From Acidobacteriota bacterium (GTDB lineage Bacteria; Acidobacteriota; Vicinamibacteria; Vicinamibacterales; 2-12-FULL-66-21), in contig JAIVJE010000110.1 of the NCBI GenBank assembly GCA_020200195.1, positions 1 through 5,882 of the forward strand: DNA of 5,882 bases. The letters are read 5' to 3'. Made by a program: the position numbers and the translations under genes. Positions within the stretch are counted from its first letter, which is position 1. The number at the start of each line of letters is the position of its first letter. Positions 1 through 5,882 of this stretch are shown here, in pieces. Below the pieces are notes generated by a model. It was not told the origin of the DNA. It ran no database searches and was given only the letters and a program-made list of their open reading frames with translations.

Positions 1-693
1 GTCGTCGACGGCATCCGCAGCGCGGTGCCAGGGCTCGACATCGGCGTGCGGCTGTCCGTGTTCGATGTGGCGCCGCACACCCGGGATGCGGTCGGAGTCG
101 GCACGCCGGAAGCGCCGGCCTCCGGTTATCACGCCGGCTTCGGCGTATTGCGGAACGACGACGTGGGCGCGGCACTTGAAGAAAGCCGGGACTTGCTGCG
201 GCTGTTGGAGGCACGCGACGTGCGATGGATCTGCGTGACGGCCGGCAGCCCGTATTACTGTCCCCACGTCCAACGTCCGGCGCTGTTTCCTCCGGTTGAC
301 GGCTACGAGCCTCCGGAAGATCCGCTGCGGGGGGTGGCGCGGCAGATCGATGCCACCGCTCGGCTCAAACAGGCGTTTCCGGGTCTCGTGTTCGTCGGGT
401 CAGCGTACAGCTATCTGCAGGAATGGCTGCCGCACGTCGCCGAGTACAACGTGCGTCACGGCCGCGTCGACTTCGTCGGTCTCGGGCGCATGGCGCTGTC
501 GTATCCGGGCCTGCCGGCAGACGTGCTCAGCGGGACCGCGCTGCGGCGGAAGTCGATCTGCCGGACCTTCAGTGACTGCACGACCGGACCGCGGATGGGG
601 CTCGTCTCGGGCTGTTATCCGCTCGACCCGTTCTATCTCGCGCACCCGGACGCCATCCGGCTCCGTGACGCGAAGGCGCTGGCAAAGACATGA
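1..693 (+). CDS. NADH:flavin oxidoreductase / Old Yellow Enzyme family, C-terminal part (5' end outside window)
   Basis: The frame is open to the left edge, so only the last 230 codons are seen; a GTG at 25 lies in frame but falls inside the domain and is not a credible start. Old Yellow Enzyme proteins are cytosolic FMN-dependent TIM barrels that reduce activated C=C bonds or related substrates with NAD(P)H. The visible part has the family's C-terminal pattern: the end-of-barrel strand LVFVGSAYSYLQE (about residues 127-139) and the FMN-phosphate strand VDFVGLGRMALSYPG (about 156-170). A cysteine-bearing tail follows, with Cys codons at 559, 577 and 613 (C-x5-C-x11-C). The protein ends soon after the barrel, so there is no second FadH-like NAD(P)H domain. 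The stop overlaps the next ATG (690-693), implying translational coupling. The family call is firm; the substrate is unknown. Confidence 0.85.
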   Translation, partial: VVDGIRSAVPGLDIGVRLSVFDVAPHTRDAVGVGTPEAPASGYHAGFGVLRNDDVGAALEESRDLLRLLEARDVRWICVTAGSPYYCPHVQRPALFPPVDGYEPPEDPLRGVARQIDATARLKQAFPGLVFVGSAYSYLQEWLPHVAEYNVRHGRVDFVGLGRMALSYPGLPADVLSGTALRRKSICRTFSDCTTGPRMGLVSGCYPLDPFYLAHPDAIRLRDAKALAKT

Positions 694-1737
694 CCCAGCC
701 CGCGGTCGGCCACCGTCGCAGCCAGATCGTCGCCGTCGTGACCGGCTTCCTTGCACTGTTCTCGATTGTCGGGTACGGCCTGTATGGTCTGCCGTTCTTC
801 TACGACTATTTCGTCCGTGATCTCGGCTGGACGCGGCAGCAGGTGACGTCGGGCAACGCGCTCAGCAAGTTGATCGTCGGCCCCGCCTTTGGGTTTCTCG
901 CTGGTGTCCTGGTCGATCGTCTTGGGCCGCGGCGGCTCATGATGGCGGGCATACTCATGGCGGGCAGCGCGCTCATCGGGCTTGCCAGCGTCAGCACGCT
1001 GGCAGGCTTCTACTTCTTTTATTTTTTCAACGCGCTCGGTTACGTGTGCGGCGGGCCGCTGCCGAACCAGGTGCTCTTGTCACGGTGGTTCGACGCCGGC
1101 CGCGGACGGGCGATGGGCATCGCGTATCTCGGCATAGGCGTCGGCGGTGCGCTGGTGCCGCTGCTCGCCTATGCTTTGACGCAAACATTCGGGTATGGCG
1201 TCGATCGGCGCCGTCGGTGGCACGATGCAGAACCTCAAACTCTATCTCGGCCTCGACCGGCAGTTTCCCCAGGGGGAGATCGCCGCAATCCTGTCGCTGG
1301 TGCTGGTCGGCAGTATCGTCGGACGCCTGCTCATGGGGTGGCTGGCCGATCGCTGGTCGAAGAAGTACGTGATGGTGTTGATCTACACGATCGTGGCTGC
1401 CTCGATTCCGCTTTTCATCCTGGCGCCGACGCCTGGGCTCCTCAAGGTTTCAGCGCTCGTGTTCGGGGTCGGCCTTGGCGGAGACTACATGATCATCCCG
1501 CTGATGGCCGCCGAGCTGTTCGGTGTCTGGATTCTCGGTCGGCTGATGGGAGTCATCCTCACGGTCGACGGTGTGGCGGAGTCGGTCGTGCCGATGGCCG
1601 TTGCGACGCTGCGCGATCGCACGGGCAGCTATGGGCCGGGGTTTGCGGTGCTCGTGGCGCTCGCCGTACTCGGCGCCGCCGTCGTCAGTCTGATTCCTCG
1701 CACGGCGCGCGTCGTCTCACCCGCGAGGGCAGTGTGA
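690..1737 (+). pseudogene. MFS transporter gene disrupted by an internal deletion plus frameshift
   Basis: Two pieces of one major facilitator permease lie in different frames. The first piece starts at ATG 690 (ATGA overlap with the upstream stop) and runs about 169 codons. It holds helices TM1-TM5, including the motif A-like loop GVLVDRLGPRR after TM2 and the segment NALGYVCGGPLPNQ in TM4. The second piece, from about 1195 to the stop at 1735-1737, holds the end of TM7 through TM12, including the second motif A-like loop GWLADRWSKK and GVGLGGDYMIIPLMAAE. TM6, the central cytoplasmic loop and most of TM7 are missing. Together the pieces give about 350 codons where the family usually has 400-430, so roughly 60-70 codons are gone; the frame change requires a loss of 3n+2 bases. 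The intact ancestor was probably an inner-membrane solute transporter resembling the OFA/monocarboxylate-type MFS. Genuine decay or a local assembly deletion are both possible. Confidence 0.8.
1195..1737 (+). CDS. C-terminal half of the broken MFS transporter (possible separate reading frame)
   Basis: An ATG at 1195 opens this 180-codon frame exactly at the deletion junction. The same frame is closed upstream by a TGA at 1177-1179. The product would contain the tail of TM7 (SIGAVGGTMQNLKLYLGL) and TM8-TM12, with a clean run of hydrophobic helices and coding-like composition, so this frame and not the overlapping 690-2549 frame is the real coding frame here. No Shine-Dalgarno sequence is visible before 1195, and half an MFS without its N-terminal bundle is not expected to transport. 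Its stop, TGA at 1735-1737, shares one base with an ATG at 1737. It is best treated as a remnant of the pseudogene; independent expression is doubtful. Confidence 0.5.
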   Translation: MASIGAVGGTMQNLKLYLGLDRQFPQGEIAAILSLVLVGSIVGRLLMGWLADRWSKKYVMVLIYTIVAASIPLFILAPTPGLLKVSALVFGVGLGGDYMIIPLMAAELFGVWILGRLMGVILTVDGVAESVVPMAVATLRDRTGSYGPGFAVLVALAVLGAAVVSLIPRTARVVSPARAV

Positions 1738-1774
1738 TGATCGGATCGCCAAACGGTCAGCCGCGGCCGCATTC

Positions 1775-1779
1775 GGAGG
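1775..1779 (+). promoter_or_regulatory. Shine-Dalgarno GGAGG that favours the SDR start at 1788
   Basis: GGAGG sits 8 bases before the ATG at 1788, an ideal spacing. The rival in-frame ATG at 1737 has no such site and relies on overlap with the preceding stop. Starting at 1788 gives a protein beginning MFDLSGRVAVV, the usual beginning of classical SDRs, and removes a 17-residue polar extension that has no counterpart in the fold. Confidence 0.65.
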
Positions 1780-1787
1780 CGTATCGG

Positions 1788-2549
1788 ATGTTCGACCTGT
1801 CCGGCCGCGTCGCGGTCGTCGTCGGAGGATCGAGTGGAATCGGGCGGGCACTCGCGCTTGGCCTCGCCGGGGCCGGGGCCGACGTCGTGGTGACGGCCCG
1901 CCGCGAATCGATGCTCGATGAGGTCGCAACCGAGATCGAACAATGCGGCCGCCGCACGCTGCGGGTCGCGTCGGACGTCTCTGACGTCGCGTCCCTCGAA
2001 CGCGTGCGCGACGCCTGTCTGTCGACGTTCGGCGCGGTCGACATTCTCATCAGCGCCGCGGGCATTACCAAGCGTGTGCCGACCCTTGCAATGGACGAGG
2101 CAGATTGGACGCGCATCATGGAAACGAACGTGACCGGGACGCTGCGCGCCTGCCGTGTCTTCGGCGCTCCCATGCTCGCACGCGGCCGCGGCCGCGTGAT
2201 CACGATCGCGTCGCTGACGTCGTTTGTCGGCCTCTTTGAAGTCGCGGCCTACACGGCGAGCAAGTCCGCGGTAGCGGGATTGACGCGTGCGCTCGCGGTC
2301 GAATGGGCCCGGCACGGCGTCACGGTCAACGCGATCGCCCCGGGTGTCTTCCGGACCGACATGAACACGGCGCTCCTCGATTCGCCTCGCGGTCAGGAGT
2401 TCCTGGCGCGGACCCCGATGGCCCGGTTTGGCCGTGTCGAGGAGCTGGTCGGCGCCGCCGTGTTTCTGGCCTCGGACGCGGCCAGCTTCGTCACCGGCCA
2501 GCTGCTCGTCGTCGACGGCGGCCTGCTCGCGAGCGGCGTCAACCAGTGA
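1788..2549 (+). CDS. Short-chain dehydrogenase/reductase (classical SDR), sugar or sugar-acid dehydrogenase-like
   Basis: A 253-residue cytosolic NAD(P)-dependent oxidoreductase of classical SDR length. From the start at 1788: the nucleotide-binding glycine motif GGSSGIG is at 13-19 (Gly replaces the usual Thr of TGxxxGIG), Arg38-Arg39 after strand 2 suggest a preference for NADP(H), SAAG at 89-92 replaces NAAG, and the catalytic tetrad is Asn114, Ser142, Tyr155 and Lys159 (YTASK). NAIAPGVFRTDM (181-192) follows, then a C-terminal VDGG and a final GVNQ. Overall it resembles gluconate 5-dehydrogenase or 2-deoxy-D-gluconate 3-dehydrogenase-type SDRs, which suits the neighbouring hexuronate-type transporter, but SDR substrate calls from sequence are weak; a 3-oxoacyl-ACP reductase role is the main alternative. 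An in-frame ATG at 1737 would add 17 residues, and the frame is open as far back as 690 because of the deletion in the upstream MFS gene. Confidence 0.9.
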   Translation: MFDLSGRVAVVVGGSSGIGRALALGLAGAGADVVVTARRESMLDEVATEIEQCGRRTLRVASDVSDVASLERVRDACLSTFGAVDILISAAGITKRVPTLAMDEADWTRIMETNVTGTLRACRVFGAPMLARGRGRVITIASLTSFVGLFEVAAYTASKSAVAGLTRALAVEWARHGVTVNAIAPGVFRTDMNTALLDSPRGQEFLARTPMARFGRVEELVGAAVFLASDAASFVTGQLLVVDGGLLASGVNQ

Positions 2550-2550
2550 A

Positions 2551-2595
2551 CGGGGTCAGAGCATGAACAAAGTGAGTATTCAAGACCTGACCCCG
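2551..2595. repeat. Perfect 9-bp inverted repeat, REP-like palindromic element spanning a start codon
   Basis: CGGGGTCAG at 2551-2559 is the exact reverse complement of CTGACCCCG at 2587-2595, with 27 bases between. The inner segment is visibly richer in A and T than the surrounding DNA. The arms resemble GGGGTCAG/CTGACCCC palindromes that, as I recall, are scattered in many bacterial genomes in association with REP-type elements; that identity is from memory and cannot be confirmed here. The element starts one base after the SDR stop codon. It contains the ATG of the next gene at 2563 and encodes that protein's residues 1-11. As RNA it could fold into a stem that holds the GGGG ribosome binding candidate in its left arm. 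Confidence 0.6.
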
Positions 2596-3900
2596 CGCGC
2601 AGGCGGCTACTATCGATGGGCGGTCTGCGCGCTGCTGTTTTTCGCCGCCACCATCAACTACATCGATCGGCAGGTCATCGGCATTCTCAAGCCCACGCTC
2701 CAGGCGCAGTTCGGCTGGAGCGAGCTCGATTACGGCGACATCGTCTTTGCCTTTCAGCTGGCCTATGCAATTGGGTTCCTCATCGCCGGCCGCATGATGG
2801 ACCGGCTGGGCACTAAACTCGGGTTCGCGGTCGCCATTACCGTGTGGAGCGTCGCGGCTGCAGCGCACGCCGAGGCAGAAACGTTCGGCGGCGCGGCTGC
2901 GGCGTTGCTCGCGCTCGGCGGGATGACCTACTCCGCCTCGGTGGCCGGGTTCATCGTCGCCAGAATGGCGTTGGGCCTGGGTGAAGCGGGCAACTTCCCT
3001 GGAGCGATCAAGACCGTCGCGGACTGGTTTCCACGTCGTGAACGGGCGTTTGCCACCGGCCTGTTCAACTCGGGTACGAACGTCGGCGCGTTGGTGACGC
3101 CGATCGCCGTGCCCTGGATTACCTATCAGTACGGATGGTACTGGGCGTTTGTCGCGACCGGCGCACTCGGGTTCGTCTGGCTGGTGTTCTGGTGGTGGCT
3201 GTACGAGACGCCCGAAAAGCATCCTCGAGTCAGTGCCCAAGAGCTCGCGTGGATTCGCAGCGATCCGCAGGAGCCCACGAGAAACCTCCCCTGGTCCGCG
3301 CTGCTGCCGCATCGCCAGACGTGGGCGTTCGCCATCGGCAAGTTCATGACCGATCCGATCTGGTGGCTCTACCTGTTCTGGATGCCCGACTTCCTGAACC
3401 GGAATTTCGGCGTGGATCTGAAGTCGATGGGACTGCCGCTCGTGGTCCTCTATCTGGTCGCGGACGTTGGCAGCATCGGCGGTGGATGGCTGTCTTCATT
3501 TCTCATTCGCAAAGGCTGGACGGTGAACGCGGCGCGCAAGACCGCAATGCTCACGTGCGCGCTGGCCGTTGTCCCCATCATTTTCGCGGCGACAGTGCAA
3601 AGTATGTGGCTCGCGGTCGGACTCGTCAGCATCGCGGCCGCCGCCCACCAGGGGTGGTCCGCGAACTTGTACACGCTGGTGTCGGATACGTTCCCCAGGC
3701 AGGCGGTCGGTTCCGTCATTGGCTTCGGCGGGATGGCGGGAGCTGTCGGCGGCATGCTGATCGCGAAGGTGACCGCATACCTGCTGGAGTTCACCGGCAG
3801 CTACGTGACGGTGTTCTTCGTGGCCGGAAGCGCGTACCTTCTCGCGCTCGCGGTGATTCAGGCGCTGGTGCCGAGGCTCGAGCCCGTCAAGCTCGATTGA
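2563..3900 (+). CDS. MFS transporter, hexuronate/sugar-acid (ExuT-like, anion:cation symporter) family
   Basis: A 445-residue inner-membrane permease with about twelve hydrophobic helices, a normal length for the family. Diagnostic parts are TM1 ending in NYIDRQ (32-37), the motif A loop GRMMDRLGTK (76-85), and RMALGLGEAGNFPGAIK (134-150) followed by DWFPRRERAFATGLFNSGTNVGA, all typical of the ACS group that includes ExuT. Later landmarks are PIWWLYLFWMPDFL and HQGWSANLYTLVSDTFPR. Known members import glucuronate, galacturonate or galactonate with protons; the exact substrate is not readable. The start at 2563 is essentially forced: the frame has no ATG, GTG or TTG between the inverted repeat and the end of TM1. 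A GGGG at 2552-2555 is the only ribosome binding candidate. Only 13 bases separate it from the SDR stop, so co-transcription is likely. The first eleven residues derive from the repeat at 2551-2595. Confidence 0.9.
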   Translation: MNKVSIQDLTPRAGGYYRWAVCALLFFAATINYIDRQVIGILKPTLQAQFGWSELDYGDIVFAFQLAYAIGFLIAGRMMDRLGTKLGFAVAITVWSVAAAAHAEAETFGGAAAALLALGGMTYSASVAGFIVARMALGLGEAGNFPGAIKTVADWFPRRERAFATGLFNSGTNVGALVTPIAVPWITYQYGWYWAFVATGALGFVWLVFWWWLYETPEKHPRVSAQELAWIRSDPQEPTRNLPWSALLPHRQTWAFAIGKFMTDPIWWLYLFWMPDFLNRNFGVDLKSMGLPLVVLYLVADVGSIGGGWLSSFLIRKGWTVNAARKTAMLTCALAVVPIIFAATVQSMWLAVGLVSIAAAAHQGWSANLYTLVSDTFPRQAVGSVIGFGGMAGAVGGMLIAKVTAYLLEFTGSYVTVFFVAGSAYLLALAVIQALVPRLEPVKLD

Positions 3901-3916
3901 TGAATAGAGTGGGATC

Positions 3917-4939
3917 TCAGCGCGCGATCGCGACCGGTTGTCCGGAGCGCGCAGACTCGTACACTGCTTCGACGAGCGCGAGGCTGCGGCGCCCTTCGCG
4001 GCCATTGCACGCGGGCCGCGTGTCGGTCCGGATGGCGTTGATGAAGTCTTCGAGCACGCGCCGGTGCGGCATCGAATCCGACACGGCAGGCGACGAAACG
4101 TTCTCCTGGTCGCCGGTGGCCGGCAGGGGAGAATCGGCAACCGTGCCGTCCCGCAAGTCGGCTGACGCCAGCCGATCGTGGTCGAGCACCAGCGTCCCGT
4201 TCGTGCCGGTCAGCTCGAGCCGCCGCGCGTAGCCCGGGTAGACAGAGGTCGCGGCCTCCAGCACACCGAGCGCGCCGCTTTCGAATTCGACCGCGGCAAC
4301 GGCCGTATCTTCCGCTTCGATCGCATGCACGCGGGTGGCCGTGCGCCCATACACGCGCCGGACATCCCCGAAGAGCCAGAGCAGCAGATCGACGGTGTGG
4401 ATCGCCTGATTGACGAGAGCTCCGCCGCCGTCGAGAGCCAGCGTCCCCCGCCACCGGGATGCCGCATAGTACTCCGGCCCGCGGTACCACTTCACGCTCG
4501 CCGAGGCGAGCACCGGGCTGCCGAGCCTCCCCTGGTCCACCAGGGTTTTCATGCGGCGCACGTCCGGCTTCAGGCGATCCTGGAAGAATACGCCGAGCTT
4601 CACGCCCGCCCGGTCGGCCGCCTCTATGAGTGCGTCCCCGTTGGCGGTCGTGATGTCCAGCGGCTTCTCGACGATGACGTGGAGTCCGTGTCGTGCAGCC
4701 GCGATGCCGTGCTCGGCGTGCAGACCCGAGGGGCTTCCGATCGCCACCAGATCCATCGGACGATGGCTCAGGAAACGATTGAAATCGTCGAACGCCGTCC
4801 CTCCGTACAGTTGCGCGAGCCGGTCGGCCTTGCTGCGGTTCTGGCCGTAGACGGCCGTGATCTCGACTCCGGGTATCGACCGTGCGGCGCGTGCGTGGGT
4901 ATCGCTGATGCTGCCGCCACCGATGAGACCGACATTCAT
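3917..4939 (-). CDS. Gfo/Idh/MocA family NAD(P)-dependent oxidoreductase
   Basis: A 340-residue dehydrogenase of standard family length. The N-terminal Rossmann fold opens with VGLIGGGSIS (3-12), followed by SPSGLHAEH (69-77) and the signature EKP at 91-93, whose lysine is a conserved catalytic or cofactor-contacting residue. The C-terminal sheet domain carries GGGALVNQAIHTVD (171-184) with the expected catalytic histidine His181, then DLLLWLFGDV. Family members oxidise or reduce sugars, inositols and sugar acids; the substrate here is unknown. The ATG overlaps the upstream DUF6807 stop (bases 4936-4939), so the two are translated as a coupled pair; an AGGA directly abuts the ATG with too little spacing to be a good Shine-Dalgarno site. 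The gene converges on the ExuT-like gene with a 16-base gap. There is no signal peptide, so it is probably cytosolic. Confidence 0.92.
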   Translation of the reverse strand: MNVGLIGGGSISDTHARAARSIPGVEITAVYGQNRSKADRLAQLYGGTAFDDFNRFLSHRPMDLVAIGSPSGLHAEHGIAAARHGLHVIVEKPLDITTANGDALIEAADRAGVKLGVFFQDRLKPDVRRMKTLVDQGRLGSPVLASASVKWYRGPEYYAASRWRGTLALDGGGALVNQAIHTVDLLLWLFGDVRRVYGRTATRVHAIEAEDTAVAAVEFESGALGVLEAATSVYPGYARRLELTGTNGTLVLDHDRLASADLRDGTVADSPLPATGDQENVSSPAVSDSMPHRRVLEDFINAIRTDTRPACNGREGRRSLALVEAVYESARSGQPVAIAR

Positions 4940-5882
4940 TCCTGCGTAGCGGCCGACGTGAACCGTTGGTACTCGCGCTCGATGAGTTCGGCGTTGGCCG
5001 CTCCGCTCAGAATCAACAGCCGGTGCCTGAACGTCACCGAGCGGCCCGCCTCCAGCACGAGATTCAGCTCAGTCTTGCCTTCGCTGAAGACTTTCTCCCC
5101 GAGCGGATTGGCGGCGAAGAGTCCGTACCCGCGCGCATGCCAATAGGTCGGGTACCCGGGGTTCTGCGGATGATCGAGGATCGCGAGCGTCACCGGCTCG
5201 TTGTTGCCGACGGTCCCACCGAGCAGCGTCCAACGCCCGCGCGTCCCCCAGACCGCATCGCCTTTCAACCCTTCGCTGCTCACGTACATGCCATTGACGC
5301 CGGTGTTGTCGAGGACCGGGACCGCGGTGGGGCGCCCGCCAGCGTCCGTGAACACTTCCGGCTTGTCCGCTGGCTGCTCCAGGCTGCGCGCGACGCGCAA
5401 CCCGAGCACGCCTTCCTTGTTGTCACGGAAGACCACGCGCTCGCCGAGGGCGGTGAGCGTCGTGAGGCGGTCGACGCCGCGCGACTCGGAATCAGCGCGG
5501 AATATGAACTGTGTCTGCTCTCGCAGCAATGGTTTGCCATCGGGCCGCATCCAGTCCATTTCGACGACGAGGTGGGCGCTTCCCTCACCGCTCTTCGCGT
5601 CGACGATGCGTTTGTGAAGAATCGTCCCCATTTTCTGGGCCTGATCCGGCTTTATGGCGTCGGAGTTGTTCCAGAAATCCAAGCCGTTGACGTCGCCGTG
5701 GTTGAACCACAGCCCGACATGGTGCGGATGATCGACCCGTTCCCCTTTGCGCGGGTCCAGCGGGAATCCGCGGGTGACAAGCGTGCCCTTCGCCGTTCTG
5801 AGCGGGTACAACACGGGCTTCTTGAGGCTCGTCGGATAGATATAGGACGTGAACGGTTTGCCGTCGACGGTCACATCCACCC
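4936..5882 (-). CDS. DUF6807 family protein (formerly Pfam 'PmoA'), N-terminus outside window
   Basis: The frame is open to the right edge; the GTG at 5878-5880 is only the first whole codon and probably not the start, since members usually have some residues, often a signal peptide, before VTVDGKPFTSYIYP. Counting from that codon, 314 residues are visible. Recognisable landmarks are YPLRTAKGTLVTRGFP (25-40), the histidine-rich DHPHHVGLWFNHGDVNGLDFW (50-70, where many relatives have DHPHHRGLW), a beta-rich middle, and HPQNPGYPTYWHARGYGLFAANPLG near the C-terminus. The family has no established reaction; the old 'methane oxygenase PmoA' label is a naming artefact and does not imply methane oxidation. 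Its stop overlaps the start of the Gfo/Idh/MocA gene, and this pairing is common in carbohydrate loci, suggesting related substrates. Location (periplasm or cytosol) depends on the unseen N-terminus. Confidence 0.85.
   Translation of the reverse strand, partial: VDVTVDGKPFTSYIYPTSLKKPVLYPLRTAKGTLVTRGFPLDPRKGERVDHPHHVGLWFNHGDVNGLDFWNNSDAIKPDQAQKMGTILHKRIVDAKSGEGSAHLVVEMDWMRPDGKPLLREQTQFIFRADSESRGVDRLTTLTALGERVVFRDNKEGVLGLRVARSLEQPADKPEVFTDAGGRPTAVPVLDNTGVNGMYVSSEGLKGDAVWGTRGRWTLLGGTVGNNEPVTLAILDHPQNPGYPTYWHARGYGLFAANPLGEKVFSEGKTELNLVLEAGRSVTFRHRLLILSGAANAELIEREYQRFTSAATQE

Noticed and set aside
1008..1031. T-rich tract with a run of six T as a possible slippage or phase-variation site in the first MFS gene
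   Set aside because: It encodes a phenylalanine- and tyrosine-rich membrane helix in the correct frame (FYFFYFFNA), and the frame break occurs about 165 bases downstream with a missing segment, so slippage here does not explain it.
1190..1200. Programmed ribosomal frameshift joining the two MFS halves
   Set aside because: No slippery heptamer is visible, and a frameshift could not restore the missing TM6, central loop and TM7.
3901..3935. Possible bidirectional terminator between the convergent genes, with the palindrome CGCGATCGCG at 3923-3932
   Set aside because: The gap is only 16 bases, there is no GC stem followed by a T-run on either strand, and the palindrome lies inside the C-terminal codons of the dehydrogenase gene, where such GC-rich words are expected.
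3858..4490. Long open frames opposite or overlapping the ExuT-like and Gfo/Idh/MocA genes
   Set aside because: They are arginine-, proline- and alanine-rich translations in the shadow of well-supported genes, without recognisable motifs, as expected in high-GC DNA with few stops.
4936..5882. Particulate methane monooxygenase subunit, from the old 'PmoA' family name
   Set aside because: The protein is soluble-looking and beta-rich with no membrane helices and matches DUF6807 landmarks; it has no resemblance to the membrane PmoA subunit.

Overview
The window is high-GC, tightly packed bacterial DNA with almost no intergenic space. The gene families present (ExuT-type transporter, Gfo/Idh/MocA oxidoreductase, DUF6807, sugar-type SDR, an Old Yellow Enzyme homologue) and the GC-rich codon use fit a soil-type heterotroph. 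Acidobacteriota, for example a Vicinamibacteria-like lineage, is my best guess, but nothing in the window proves the phylum. No rRNA, tRNA, CRISPR array or intact mobile element is visible.

Layout. Bases 1-3900 form a plus-strand run that looks like one operon: (i) the C-terminal part of an NADH:flavin oxidoreductase, cut by the left edge; (ii) an MFS transporter gene overlapping it by ATGA but broken near 1191-1200 by an internal deletion that also shifts the frame; (iii) a short-chain dehydrogenase/reductase (SDR) with a full catalytic tetrad; (iv) a second, apparently intact MFS transporter of the hexuronate (ExuT/ACS) type. Bases 3917-5882 form a convergent minus-strand pair: a DUF6807 protein, cut by the right edge, followed by a Gfo/Idh/MocA dehydrogenase, again joined by an ATGA overlap.

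Function. The locus reads as carbohydrate or sugar-acid catabolism: import by the ExuT-like permease, oxidation or reduction by the SDR and the Gfo/Idh/MocA enzyme, and a DUF6807 partner of unknown chemistry. The role of the flavin enzyme and the substrate of the broken MFS are unknown.

Two structures stand out. The broken MFS gene leaves its N-terminal half in the same reading frame as the downstream SDR, giving a spurious 619-codon open frame (690-2549) that an automatic caller could report as one protein. Between the SDR and the second transporter lies a perfect 9-bp inverted repeat (2551-2559 / 2587-2595) that resembles a REP-type palindromic element. It contains the transporter's start codon and a possible ribosome binding sequence, and encodes its first eleven residues. 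I found no convincing evidence of a wholly new multi-gene system.
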